Assembly: GCF_001650905.1 (NCBI RefSeq)
Contig: NZ_LXYG01000014.1
Coordinates: 186,001 to 250,000 of the forward strand
Origin: Balneola sp. EhC07
GTDB taxonomy: Bacteria; Bacteroidota; Rhodothermia; Balneolales; Balneolaceae
DNA: 64,000 nt
Direction: 5' to 3'
Shown here: piece by piece, positions 18,631-27,193 of the stretch
How positions within the stretch are numbered: position 1 is the stretch's first letter
How the letters are laid out: every line of letters begins with the position of its first letter
The notes under the pieces: generated by a model
What the model saw: only the letters and a program-made list of their open reading frames with translations
Told to the model about the DNA's origin: nothing
Databases searched by the model: none
Translations under genes and position numbers: made by a program

Positions 18631-18954
18631 TTGACTACACCATACCACTTATCTTATGCTTGCACAGAATGTCGCAAGTCTTTTAAAAGGCATGTTAATT
18701 TGATGGAAGAAATTCCAAAAGAACTTTCATGTCCTGATTGTGGTAAACCTGCAATTAATCTGGGACGACATTTTAAGCCACCAAAAAAGAGTGACAAAAA
18801 ACAATGGGAAAAAATTAAATTTCTAATTGATAATGGCTTCAGGTTTCAAAAAATACGAACTGGTTCAGGTCATCACGAAACAATTCCTTATCCAGAGACA
18901 TTAGAAGAAGCAAAGGAATTTGTAGAAAAAAATAAACAGTACGCTAAATCTTAA
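18631..18954 (+). CDS. Small zinc-ribbon protein, conserved hypothetical
   Basis: About 107 residues from a TTG at 18631 (TTPYHLSYACTEC). An upstream ATG at 18577 would overlap the previous gene by 47 bases and adds a stretch that does not look conserved, so I prefer the TTG. Two CxxC knuckles, 'CTEC' and 'CPDC', form a likely zinc ribbon. They are followed by a basic 'GRHFKPPKKSDKKQW' segment and 'YPETLEEAKEFV' near the end. Similar small proteins occur in Bacteroidota without assigned function. Confidence 0.65.
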   Translation: MTTPYHLSYACTECRKSFKRHVNLMEEIPKELSCPDCGKPAINLGRHFKPPKKSDKKQWEKIKFLIDNGFRFQKIRTGSGHHETIPYPETLEEAKEFVEKNKQYAKS

Positions 18955-18991
18955 TTTTAACCCATTTCCAAAGCTCCTGCTCCGAATAGCC

Positions 18992-19528
18992 TCAACCTGT
19001 AAACAAAGTAATCGGAATAAGCCCATCCTTTCCCAAATAATTTAAAGCAGACGAGTATCTCCAATGCTCTGGAAGATTAACAAAACCTGCTTTAACCGGG
19101 TTAAAATGAATATAATCGATAAAGCTTTCCATTTTCTTGAAAGTGTTTACTTGTTTCGGATACGAACCTTCTTCCCAAATCTGGTAGGTGCTTTCTATTT
19201 TATGGTTTCTCTTTCCTCGCTTTAGTCTCTTTAGAAAAACAATTCGATTAGCTGATTCCAGATACCGAACAATTTCACGAGCTGTAAAGGATTTAAATTT
19301 TCGGATGTCTTCTGAGAGGTTACTGCTTTCTGCAACTAAGTGAAGGTGATTATGCATTATTACAAATCCATATATTTTGACGTTTAATTTGGATTGGAGG
19401 TGCATGAATGCTTTAAGGATTATTTCGCAAATCCGAGGATCTGAAAACAGATCTATTCCATCCACAATTGAACAGGTCAGAAAATAGGGAAATTCAGATT
19501 CGTAAAATTTAAAATTACTCCTTGCCAT
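18992..19528 (-). mobile_element. REP-associated tyrosine transposase (RAYT, Y1/HUH family)
   Basis: 178-residue single-strand DNA transposase of the TnpA_REP/RAYT type. The HUH metal motif is 'MHNHLHLV', and the catalytic tyrosine lies in 'SFIDYIHFNPVKAGFV'; 'WRYSSALNYLG' follows. The gene looks intact. In known systems RAYTs act on REP hairpins in trans and are domesticated single-copy genes. Here two near-identical twin-hairpin REP units lie upstream of it (19504-19690 and 20346-20550), the second carrying a copy of the transposase's own first 25 or so coding bases, which links enzyme and repeat. Confidence 0.9.
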
Positions 19529-19690
19529 AGTTGGTAAGACAAGTTCAGTTCTAATTCCTTACAATTTTAGTTTAGAAGAGATATTTGGAGCGGGAGCTCC
19601 AAGTTACAATCCCAAGCAGGAGCTTGGGATGGAGATTTAATCCTTGTAACTTGTTATTTGTTTGATATTCGATGCTTGTCTTTTGGAATT
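19504..19690 (+). repeat. REP/REPIN-like repeat, copy 1 (twin hairpins)
   Basis: About 190-base unit that overlaps the 5' end of the RAYT gene. It contains two hairpins, GGAGC-GGGA-GCTCC at 19587-19600 and CCCAAGC-AGGA-GCTTGGG at 19611-19628, both with purine loops. The unit is almost the same as 20346-20550, with similarity fading in the AT-rich tail. Confidence 0.85.
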
Positions 19691-19810
19691 TAATTTCAGT
19701 TGAAATTTTAGCTTTCGACTAACTAATTAATTCTGTTACTTCAATTAAACTCAAAAAATCTTCACAGGTTAAACCCGGGTTTGTTAATCGTATAACTTAA
19801 TTATCCATCT

Positions 19811-20197
19811 ATGAAATCTAAGAGTGTTATACTTTCTTTCTTTTTTAGCCTAATCTTAATTTCTTGTGACAGTACCATGCTGATCAAGGTTGGTATGGGA
19901 GAAAAGCTTGCAAATCAAGATTATACTCTAATAGATTATAACTTTGTATTAGCTAATTCTGATAGCTCGGATAAACTTTATTTCGAGTTTGTCACTAATA
20001 AAGAATTAACTCCTTCTACCGTAATTACATTTCTAGATAAATCAGGCAAACTTTTTGCTGCAAAAGAAGCGGGTAGTGCCAGCTCCTTAATTGGTGAAGG
20101 CCTTGATGTTTCAGGTGAAAAATCATTTGTCTATAGTGTCAGTATTGATGATTTGCGTTCAGTATCTTTATTACATAAAGTGAACATTGGGAAGTAA
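19811..20197 (+). CDS. Hypothetical lipoprotein
   Basis: 128 residues with a lipoprotein signal: basic start, hydrophobic core and lipobox LISC at about residues 16-19. The mature domain ('YNFVLANSDSSDKLYFEF...STVITFLDKSGKLFAAKEAG') is beta-rich with no recognised family. It is probably anchored in the outer membrane. It lies exactly between the two direct copies of the REP unit, so it may have been moved or duplicated along with them; that is inference. Confidence 0.6.
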   Translation: MKSKSVILSFFFSLILISCDSTMLIKVGMGEKLANQDYTLIDYNFVLANSDSSDKLYFEFVTNKELTPSTVITFLDKSGKLFAAKEAGSASSLIGEGLDVSGEKSFVYSVSIDDLRSVSLLHKVNIGK

Positions 20198-20345
20198 TAT
20201 AAAGCATTGCAAGCGGACTCGGACGGGGTTCGGAATATTTTAATTTAGCTTGAGTCACCATCCTTACTACTACCTTCGGATTAAACTCATAGTTTTTATT
20301 TATAATTTTTATTGTTGTTTGTTTACCTGTATTTGGGCAAACAGA

Positions 20346-20550
20346 TGAAATTTAAAATTGCTCCTTGCCATATTCTAGTAGGACAAGTTCAGTTCTAATT
20401 CCTTACAATTTTAGTTTAGAAGAGATATTTGGAGCAGGAGCTCCAAGTTACAATCCCAAGCAGGAGCTTGGGATGGAGGGCTAGTTGTTTAAATATTGCA
20501 ATTTGTTATTTGTCTGAAATTTGGTACTTGTTTTTTGAGATTTTTATTTT
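20346..20550 (+). repeat. REP/REPIN-like repeat, copy 2 (twin hairpins)
   Basis: Direct copy of 19504-19690 with hairpins GGAGC-AGGA-GCTCC at 20431-20444 and CCCAAGC-AGGA-GCTTGGG at 20455-20472. On the minus strand it begins with the same first codons as the RAYT gene (ATGGCAAGGAGCAATTTTAA) and then diverges, so it is a decayed or partial transposed copy that took the 5' end of the transposase with it. It fills most of the gene-free stretch 20198-20572. Confidence 0.85.
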
Positions 20551-20572
20551 CCCTGAAAATAAACCTCAGCAC

Positions 20573-21694
20573 TTATTCTTCTAAATCTTCGGGTATTTCA
20601 TAAGTAAGCGGAAGCATGTCAGAAAGCTTTTCAAATCCCCAGTATCCATCAAAAAGAATTGAGGTAGGGTCGAGAATAAATCCGGATCTATCTACCAGAA
20701 CTGAATCAGAGATCAGCGTTATGGAAGAGTTTTGGTAATCCGACAAAAGACGGGGATTGCTGTCGAAGGGTTTTGCAATAGAATACAAATAAGTAATGTC
20801 TTCGTATTCATTTTTATAGGTGACATTCAGAAAATTAACGAAGTTATATTCATAATAGGAGCTGTCAACTTGGTGGAAAAACTGTGATTGTGGGACGGTA
20901 TCCGTATATAAATACCGTGCATCATCATCTCTTTTTTCTGCTTTTACAACAAAGCCATTTTCAACAATTTTTTGGTCAATTAAAGATTTAGTGAAATGTG
21001 CAAAAGATCCTAAATAAGCTTTCTCTCGATTTTCTTTCCATTTATTCCGGGTTTTTTTCCTGCGGGAACTCATCTCTTCAAAAAAAGTCTGTCCGTAGAA
21101 AAAGAATCTTCCTGATTTATAGTCGATCTCAAAACTTTCTAAGAAAAAAGAGATCCGGTAACCAAGGTCTTTGTTTTCAACTTCAATTGTTTCGTAAGCA
21201 AAGGCGTTCAGAGTCCTGTTATCCATATCAAAATCAAAGTTCACCACTTCTTTATTTTTGATTTTAGTGTTCTTCGAAAAGGGACCTACACCAATAAACA
21301 TCTTTCGAAATTGTTCAAAGTTGTATTTCCAGTCCTGGCTGTTTGGTTTAACTGTAATTTCATCCAGATTGTACACTTTCTCTTTCATTATAAAAGAGTA
21401 TTGATCCTCTAATTGATCTGTTCGAATTAAAGAAGTAACACTTTCAAAACCCAAACTTTGAACAATCAGATCATGAGCTCCCTCGGGTATACCTGATAAA
21501 GTAAAATTACCATCTCCATCAGAAAGCGTTCCAATAGTTGAACCATTCAGGAAGATTTGAGCTCCTGCAATTGGATCAAGGTCAACCTGACTTTTTACAG
21601 TGCCGGAGATCGAATATTCAGTTTGAGCAAATACAGTAAATGAGGTAATAATGACTACAAAAAAAGTCGAAATTACTTTGTAGTTAAAGAGCAT
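20573..21694 (-). CDS. Carboxypeptidase-regulatory-like domain protein, secreted/outer-membrane associated
   Basis: 373 residues. Signal peptide ends at about residue 23 (TVFAQ). Next comes a CarboxypepD_reg-like beta domain (about 27-115): 'YSISGTVKSQVDLDPIAGAQIFLNGSTIGTLSDGDGNFTLSGIPEG', the same fold found at the front of SusC-type receptors, but no TonB box/barrel follows. The remaining 250 residues, with 'RISFFLESFEIDYKSGRFFFYGQTFFEEM', resemble the unknown C-terminal domain of many Bacteroidota surface proteins. The start overlaps the kynureninase stop by 11 bases, so the two are translationally coupled, for reasons that are not clear. Confidence 0.75.
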   Translation of the reverse strand: MLFNYKVISTFFVVIITSFTVFAQTEYSISGTVKSQVDLDPIAGAQIFLNGSTIGTLSDGDGNFTLSGIPEGAHDLIVQSLGFESVTSLIRTDQLEDQYSFIMKEKVYNLDEITVKPNSQDWKYNFEQFRKMFIGVGPFSKNTKIKNKEVVNFDFDMDNRTLNAFAYETIEVENKDLGYRISFFLESFEIDYKSGRFFFYGQTFFEEMSSRRKKTRNKWKENREKAYLGSFAHFTKSLIDQKIVENGFVVKAEKRDDDARYLYTDTVPQSQFFHQVDSSYYEYNFVNFLNVTYKNEYEDITYLYSIAKPFDSNPRLLSDYQNSSITLISDSVLVDRSGFILDPTSILFDGYWGFEKLSDMLPLTYEIPEDLEE

Positions 21695-22871
21695 TTATTA
21701 CTTCTTTTAGAGTAAGCATCACTTCGTCAATCTGAGTTGTAGTAGTATATGGAGCAGGGCCAAATCGAAGGATCTGATCTCTGGCATCGGTGAAAATATC
21801 ACGAGCTAATAATTCTGCTCTTATTTCTCTGGCTTTTGGTGAAGTAAGAGATAAGAAGCCACCATTATGCTCAGAAATACTTTTCTCATGAGTTAGTCGA
21901 ATTACAGATGGATCAAAGTCTTTATCGAGAAAATGCTTTTTAAGTAACTCAACTTTTTGCACATATTGATCTCTCAGGATTTCTTTAGTGAGTCCTTGTT
22001 CTCCAAAAAACTCGACCACTTTAGCTGCACGGTATTGAGAAGAGGGATCATATGTTCCACTTGCAAAGCGTTGATCTGAATGATCATAGTGAGTAGGGGA
22101 GTTGTCGCGTGGTTTTTCCAATGTGCTGAAAGAAGCGAACCAACCTGTTATAGCAGGACGCATATCACAATCTCTAGGAAATCTCAGAAAACAATTGGCT
22201 TCGCCCCATTGCAGATATTTGTAACCACCGATCAGAATAAAACAATCTTCCAGATCAGCCTCTCTGATTGATAACGGTGCGACATTAGTTCCGTGATAGT
22301 CATCAATTAAAACAGGAACGCCGTGCTTTCTTGCTGCTTGTGCAATTTCTGTGAGATAGTGATTGATCAGGCTGGACTCGAAATAAACTCGAGACAGCAT
22401 GATCGCGGAAGTTCTATCGTCGATTTCAGAAATAATACGTTCTGCAAAACTTTGATCGGGATCGGTTGCTACATAAGTAACTTCCAAACCTTCTTCTTCC
22501 AGACGATGAAGTTGACGAAACAGTGAGTGAAATTCTCCATCAGTTGAAATGATCTTGGGTTTATTCTTCAGATCAAGTCCACTCATCCAACTTACAAAAA
22601 GAACATGTGTACTTTCTTCCCGGCAGTAAAATCCATCGGGGTCGTCATAGAATCCACGCAGGTAATTTCTCAGGATCTCGGTTTTTTCAGCAGCTTTTTC
22701 CCATTTTTTGTCCACAAGTTCTGCGGTGTCCATGAAGAACTCTTTTTGTCCTTCCAGTGCTACATCCGGCCAAGCCTGATGAGAATGTCCGGTAAAAAGA
22801 AGTCGTTCAGAAACTCTGAAATGGGAGTAATGAGGGATAAGTTGTTGCGCTAATTCGTCGATGTTTTTCAT
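21684..22871 (-). CDS. kynU: Kynureninase-like PLP-dependent enzyme
   Basis: Class V aminotransferase-fold protein of 395 residues. 'VLIDDYHGTNVAPL' places the cofactor-binding Asp at about 190, and 'LIGGYKYLQWGEANCFLRFP' puts the PLP lysine at Lys218. 'GTYDPSSQYRAAKVVEFF' is the kynureninase-type substrate region. It would cleave kynurenine to anthranilate and alanine. The tryptophan 2,3-dioxygenase gene 130 bases upstream supports this role. Short of biochemical proof, other class V activities cannot be ruled out. Confidence 0.82.
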   Translation of the reverse strand: MKNIDELAQQLIPHYSHFRVSERLLFTGHSHQAWPDVALEGQKEFFMDTAELVDKKWEKAAEKTEILRNYLRGFYDDPDGFYCREESTHVLFVSWMSGLDLKNKPKIISTDGEFHSLFRQLHRLEEEGLEVTYVATDPDQSFAERIISEIDDRTSAIMLSRVYFESSLINHYLTEIAQAARKHGVPVLIDDYHGTNVAPLSIREADLEDCFILIGGYKYLQWGEANCFLRFPRDCDMRPAITGWFASFSTLEKPRDNSPTHYDHSDQRFASGTYDPSSQYRAAKVVEFFGEQGLTKEILRDQYVQKVELLKKHFLDKDFDPSVIRLTHEKSISEHNGGFLSLTSPKAREIRAELLARDIFTDARDQILRFGPAPYTTTTQIDEVMLTLKEVINAL

Positions 22872-23001
22872 AAGAAGATGTTAGCCACTAAAAAACAAAA
22901 CCACAAAAAAATTGAGGGATTGTAGATTTATAATTTTATTAGTTAACCAAAAAGTACGTGTTATAATTTAGTGTCTTGGTGATTTTGTGGCATTTAAAAT
23001 T

Positions 23002-23781
23002 TTAAAAAGAAGACCTGATTTCCCAAAGATCCGGGAAGATAGTCTGGTTTAATGTGCGCTGAAGGTAAGCAACTCCTTCTGATCCCCCTGTTCCTTTTTT
23101 AGTACCGATGGTTCGCTGTACCATTTTAACGTGACGGTATCTCCATTCCTGCAAACCTTCATCAAAATCTACCAATAATTCACTTACCAAAGCTGCTTCC
23201 TGATGTTCGTTCATCATTTTGATCAGCTCTTTTTGGTTCTCATCAGATGTATTGAAAACAAGTCCTCGTTCATTTTCTCTGGGCGATGAAACCGAATACC
23301 CTTTTTTCTTCAGATAAGCACAAAAGCTTTCCCAGATAGTAGGCTCTTCCATTTTCTGTTCCAGGATTTCGATGTGTTTAGGATCGTCTTTATGAGCTTC
23401 TTTCATCAATGGAAATCTCAATCCGCATAAGATCTCAATTTCACGAAATTGCAGAGACTGAAATCCACTCGATTCTCCTAAAAATTTTCTGAAGCTGTTG
23501 AACTCAAGAGGAGTCATGGTTTCCAGAATATCAACCTGAGAAACAAGTGTTTTCATGATGGTTAAGATCCGTCTCATTGTTTTGATGGAAATCCATGTAT
23601 TTCCCGCTGAAAGTTCTTTGTTCAGTTTTCCAAATTCATGAATGATCTGCTTGAACCACAATTCATAGGTTTGATGAATGATGATGAATAGCGTTTCATC
23701 ATGTTCTTTAGGATCGGATTTGAGCTGCTGAAGTTCCAACAGTTCGTTTATTTTTAGGTAATTAGTGTATGTAAGGCTCAT
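23002..23781 (-). CDS. kynA: Tryptophan 2,3-dioxygenase
   Basis: Heme enzyme that opens tryptophan to N-formylkynurenine. The 259 residues are normal for bacterial TDO: 'YTNYLKINELLELQ' at the start, 'HDETLFIIIHQTYELWFKQI' in the substrate pocket, and the heme-ligand His at about 217 in 'WRYRHVKMVQRTIGTKKGTGGS'. With the neighbouring kynureninase it forms a tryptophan-degrading pair. A formamidase is not seen in this window. Confidence 0.95.
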   Translation of the reverse strand: MSLTYTNYLKINELLELQQLKSDPKEHDETLFIIIHQTYELWFKQIIHEFGKLNKELSAGNTWISIKTMRRILTIMKTLVSQVDILETMTPLEFNSFRKFLGESSGFQSLQFREIEILCGLRFPLMKEAHKDDPKHIEILEQKMEEPTIWESFCAYLKKKGYSVSSPRENERGLVFNTSDENQKELIKMMNEHQEAALVSELLVDFDEGLQEWRYRHVKMVQRTIGTKKGTGGSEGVAYLQRTLNQTIFPDLWEIRSSF

Positions 23782-23822
23782 CTTTATATTTTTTATGAGA
23801 CAAAAGTAATGGAAAAAACTAT

Positions 23823-23897
23823 CATTTCGAACGAATGTGAGAAATCTAGGTATTTGCTTTGAGTTAAATTTTTAGATTTCTCCCGCAGGTCGAAATG
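23823..23897. repeat. Imperfect inverted-repeat element (hairpin of about 75 nt)
   Basis: Arms 23823-23848 and 23873-23897 read CATTTCGA...GAGAAATCT and AGATTTCTC...TCGAAATG, a dispersed repeat type common in Bacteroidota genomes. It lies downstream of ansA and upstream of kynA and may act as a transcription barrier. Confidence 0.65.
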
Positions 23898-23912
23898 ACA
23901 AAGTATATAAAT

Positions 23913-24914
23913 CTATTTATCAACAGTAAGCTCACCGGCCATTGGGATTTGAAATTGTGTTTCAATGTATTCTTTTGAATCTGATCGAGCCAGAAGAAAC
24001 ATTAATTTTGTAAGTGCTGCTTCCATCGTCATATCTCCCCCTGATACAGCACCAACATTTAACGCTGCTCGTCCGGCAGGATATTTGGTCAGATTAACAG
24101 CGTCATAATCCGCCTGAGAAACAATAGCTACAATTACCCCGTGATCTCTGCACTTTTCAAAAAATGGGATCATATTGTATTCTCCTTTCATTGGAAAATT
24201 TCCGCTACCAAAAGTTCGGACAATGATGGCTTTCAATTTGGTGAGGTCTAAACAATCGAGAATATTCATACTGAGTGAAGGATGGACAGTAAGAACAAAT
24301 ATCTCGTTAGAAAAAGCAGCGTTATTCTCGAAAGCAGGGATCAGTTTTTTAGGCGGAACATGCAGTTCAATGTCTAAACCAATTTCAGCAATGGGATCTA
24401 AATTCGGAGAGCCAAAAGCATCAAAATCACCGATACTTAATTTAGTTGCACGATTTCCTCTGTACACATGATCATTAAAACAGATTCCTACTTCCTGCAA
24501 TTCTGTAGTCGCCATTTCGATGGAATTGATAAGATTTCGTCGGGCATCACTTCGCACGCTACTCATTGGAACTTGACTTCCTGTAAAGATCACAGGTTTG
24601 GCTAAATTTTGTAACGAATATGACAGTGCGGATGCTGTATAAGCCATTGTATCCGTTCCATGCAGGATCACGAAGCCGTCATATTTTTCGTAATTAACAT
24701 CTATGCATTGTGCAAGATTTACCCAATGTTCTGCATTCAGATCAGAGCTGTCCTCAAAAAAAAGCGGGTACGTAGTAATTTCAGCAAGTTCTTCTAATTC
24801 AGGGATCTGTTTAATGAGTAAATCAGACCAGGCTTCAGGATCCAGTTCCACACCTTCGCCTTTAGCGCTCATCGCAATGGTTCCACCTGTTTGTATGAGA
24901 AGTATTTTTTTCAT
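23913..24914 (-). CDS. ansA: Type I L-asparaginase
   Basis: Cytoplasmic asparagine amidohydrolase of 333 residues without a signal peptide. The first active-site motif is 'LIQTGGTIAMS' (nucleophile Thr at about 12) and the second is 'FVILHGTDTMAYTASALSY' with the Thr-Asp pair. 'FTGSQVPMSSVRSDARRNL' is the type I tetramer-core region. The length is normal. It precedes kynA on the same strand but is separated by a hairpin repeat, so co-transcription is uncertain. Confidence 0.94.
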   Translation of the reverse strand: MKKILLIQTGGTIAMSAKGEGVELDPEAWSDLLIKQIPELEELAEITTYPLFFEDSSDLNAEHWVNLAQCIDVNYEKYDGFVILHGTDTMAYTASALSYSLQNLAKPVIFTGSQVPMSSVRSDARRNLINSIEMATTELQEVGICFNDHVYRGNRATKLSIGDFDAFGSPNLDPIAEIGLDIELHVPPKKLIPAFENNAAFSNEIFVLTVHPSLSMNILDCLDLTKLKAIIVRTFGSGNFPMKGEYNMIPFFEKCRDHGVIVAIVSQADYDAVNLTKYPAGRAALNVGAVSGGDMTMEAALTKLMFLLARSDSKEYIETQFQIPMAGELTVDK

Positions 24915-25066
24915 CTTGCTTATTTCCCGTAGCCGTTTAAATTAGCTATTCGCCGTACTAGTGCGAACGTTCTTAAAATTATTGCCAAATATAGCGTAAA
25001 AAAAGGAAGCGCTTAAAGTTTTCATCAAGAGAAAACAAAAAACCTTAGCAATCCAAGGAGTTCACC

Positions 25067-27193
25067 ATGAAAGTATACGATCCTGCCAGAATTCGAAATG
25101 TTGTGTTGTTGGGCCATTCCGGCTCCGGTAAAACAACCTTAGCTGAAACTATGTTGTTTGAAGCCGGAGCTATTAACAGAAGAGGAACCATAGAAGAAGG
25201 TAATACAGTCTCTGATTATCATGAATTGGAGAAAGAGAAAGAAAAATCCATTTATTCATCGTTTATGAATCTGGATTGGAGAGGACATAAGATCAATCTG
25301 ATTGACACTCCCGGAACTTCAGATTATGTAGGTGAAGTAGTTGGCCCGCTGAGAGTAGCTGATACAGCCATTTTTACATTAAATGCTGAAAACGGAGTGG
25401 AAGTAGGAACGGATTCATTATGGAAATATGCCCGTAAATATGAAGTCTCATCGATTTTTGTAGTCAATAAACTTGATAACGAACGTTCTGATTTCTGGCA
25501 AACCGTTCAGGAAGCAAAAGAACATTTTGGAAGGGAAGTAACGGTTGTGCAGTTTCCGTACAGCGAAGGAAGTGACTTTCACGCAATAGTAGATGTACTC
25601 AGAATGACGATGTACGAATTTCCGGAAAGAGGAGGAAAGCCGGATAAACTGCCCATACCGGATTCACTAAAAGATAAAGCAGAGAAACTGCATCAGGAAT
25701 TGATCGAGATCATTGCAGAAAATGATGAGTCTCTTATGGAAATATACTTTGAACATGGGGAACTTGATGAAGAACAAATGGAGGAAGGATTACATCTTTC
25801 ATTGGTAAAAGGACAGATTCATCCTTTGTTTTGTGTGTGTGCGGCAAGGAATATGGGTACCGGTCGTGTAATGGGTTTTCTGGATGACATCGCTCCGAAT
25901 CCTTTGGAAGGAAATGCTCCTAAAAATCAGAATGGAGACGACTTTGAACTGGATCCGGACGGAAAGCCTGTTCTGTTCTTATTTAAGACTTATTCAGAAT
26001 CTCACGTTGGGGACTTGATCTATTTTAAACAATACAGCGGTTCTTCGGTTGCGGGGATGGATCTGATGAATAACTCAACTTCTAATTCAGTTAGGCTTGG
26101 AAGTCTCTACCTCACAGAAGGACACAAACGCATCAGCATAAATGAGATCAAAACCGGAGATATTGGTGCAGTTGTAAAGTTGAAGGATGGGGAAGTAAAT
26201 CATACTCTTTCGGAAAAAGGAAATAATATAGTTCTGGAAGAAATTGAATTTCCACCAACAACGATCCGAACGGCCGTAAAGCTGACTAATGAAGGCGATG
26301 AAGACAAACTTGGAAACGCACTTCATCAAATTCACAGGGAAGACCCTTCCATCAAAATTGAGCATAGCCAGGAATTGCGCCAGATCATTATTCATGCACA
26401 AGGCGAAGAACATCTGGGAGTGATTGAGCACCAACTCAGAAATCGTTTCAAATTGGATGTTGAGTTTATAACCCCGAAAATTCCTTATCGGGAATCCATA
26501 ACAACACAGGTAAGATCGAAATACAAGCATAAAAAGCAATCAGGCGGCGCAGGACAATATGCCGAAGTGGAATTATTAATAGAACCTTACGAAGAAGGAA
26601 TGGCTGATCCGCCCGATATGAAAGTAAGGAATACTGATGTGCATGATCTTCCGTGGGGAGGTAAACTGGTGTTCAATAATTGTATAGTTGGCGGTGTGAT
26701 CGATAATCGGTTTATGCCTGCAATTCTGAAAGGAGTTATGGAAAAAATGCAGAATGGACCGATGAGCGGATGCTGTGCCCGGGATATCAGAGTTTCTGTA
26801 TTTGATGGTTCTATGCACTCTGTGGATTCTAACGAAGCTGCATTTAAAACAGCTGCAAGAATGGCTTTCCGGGATGGTTTTTTGAAGGCCAATCCAAAAC
26901 TGTTGGAACCTGTCTATGAAATTGAAGTGATCGTTCCTCAGGATCATATGGGAGAAGTATTAAGCGATCTGGGGACCCGTCGCGGACAAATTCAGGGAAT
27001 GGACGCTGAAGGAGCATTACAAAAAATAAAAGCACATGTTCCCCTTGAAGAATTGGATCACTATTCCACAAGCTTAAAATCAATGACACAAGGCAGTGCT
27101 ACTTATCAAAGGCATTTTTCTCACTATGCTCAGGTTCCGTTTGATGTTCAGGAACGTGTGATGAAGGAAAATGCAGAACTAGAGGAGGTTTAA
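25067..27193 (+). CDS. Elongation factor G-like GTPase (EF-G paralogue)
   Basis: 708-residue translational GTPase with the five-domain EF-G layout: P-loop GHSGSGKT at 16-23, G3 DTPG at 80-83, G4 NKLD at 134-137, domain IV 'SGGAGQYAEVELLIEP', domain V 'GEVLSDLGTRRGQIQGM'. Two features set it apart from housekeeping EF-G: the residue after DTPG is Thr where EF-G has its catalytic His, and the switch I 'RGITI' block is replaced by 'EKEKSIYSS'. It thus belongs to the EF-G2/EF-G-like subgroup, whose role is unsettled. It has a strong AAGGAG ribosome site, unusual in this window, seven bases before the ATG. Convergent overlap with the acetyltransferase gene. Confidence 0.92.
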   Translation: MKVYDPARIRNVVLLGHSGSGKTTLAETMLFEAGAINRRGTIEEGNTVSDYHELEKEKEKSIYSSFMNLDWRGHKINLIDTPGTSDYVGEVVGPLRVADTAIFTLNAENGVEVGTDSLWKYARKYEVSSIFVVNKLDNERSDFWQTVQEAKEHFGREVTVVQFPYSEGSDFHAIVDVLRMTMYEFPERGGKPDKLPIPDSLKDKAEKLHQELIEIIAENDESLMEIYFEHGELDEEQMEEGLHLSLVKGQIHPLFCVCAARNMGTGRVMGFLDDIAPNPLEGNAPKNQNGDDFELDPDGKPVLFLFKTYSESHVGDLIYFKQYSGSSVAGMDLMNNSTSNSVRLGSLYLTEGHKRISINEIKTGDIGAVVKLKDGEVNHTLSEKGNNIVLEEIEFPPTTIRTAVKLTNEGDEDKLGNALHQIHREDPSIKIEHSQELRQIIIHAQGEEHLGVIEHQLRNRFKLDVEFITPKIPYRESITTQVRSKYKHKKQSGGAGQYAEVELLIEPYEEGMADPPDMKVRNTDVHDLPWGGKLVFNNCIVGGVIDNRFMPAILKGVMEKMQNGPMSGCCARDIRVSVFDGSMHSVDSNEAAFKTAARMAFRDGFLKANPKLLEPVYEIEVIVPQDHMGEVLSDLGTRRGQIQGMDAEGALQKIKAHVPLEELDHYSTSLKSMTQGSATYQRHFSHYAQVPFDVQERVMKENAELEEV

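Noticed and set aside
26087-27089. Several 80-150 codon minus-strand frames inside the EF-G-like gene
   Set aside because: Shadow frames opposite a clear coding gene; no motif or codon signal of their own.
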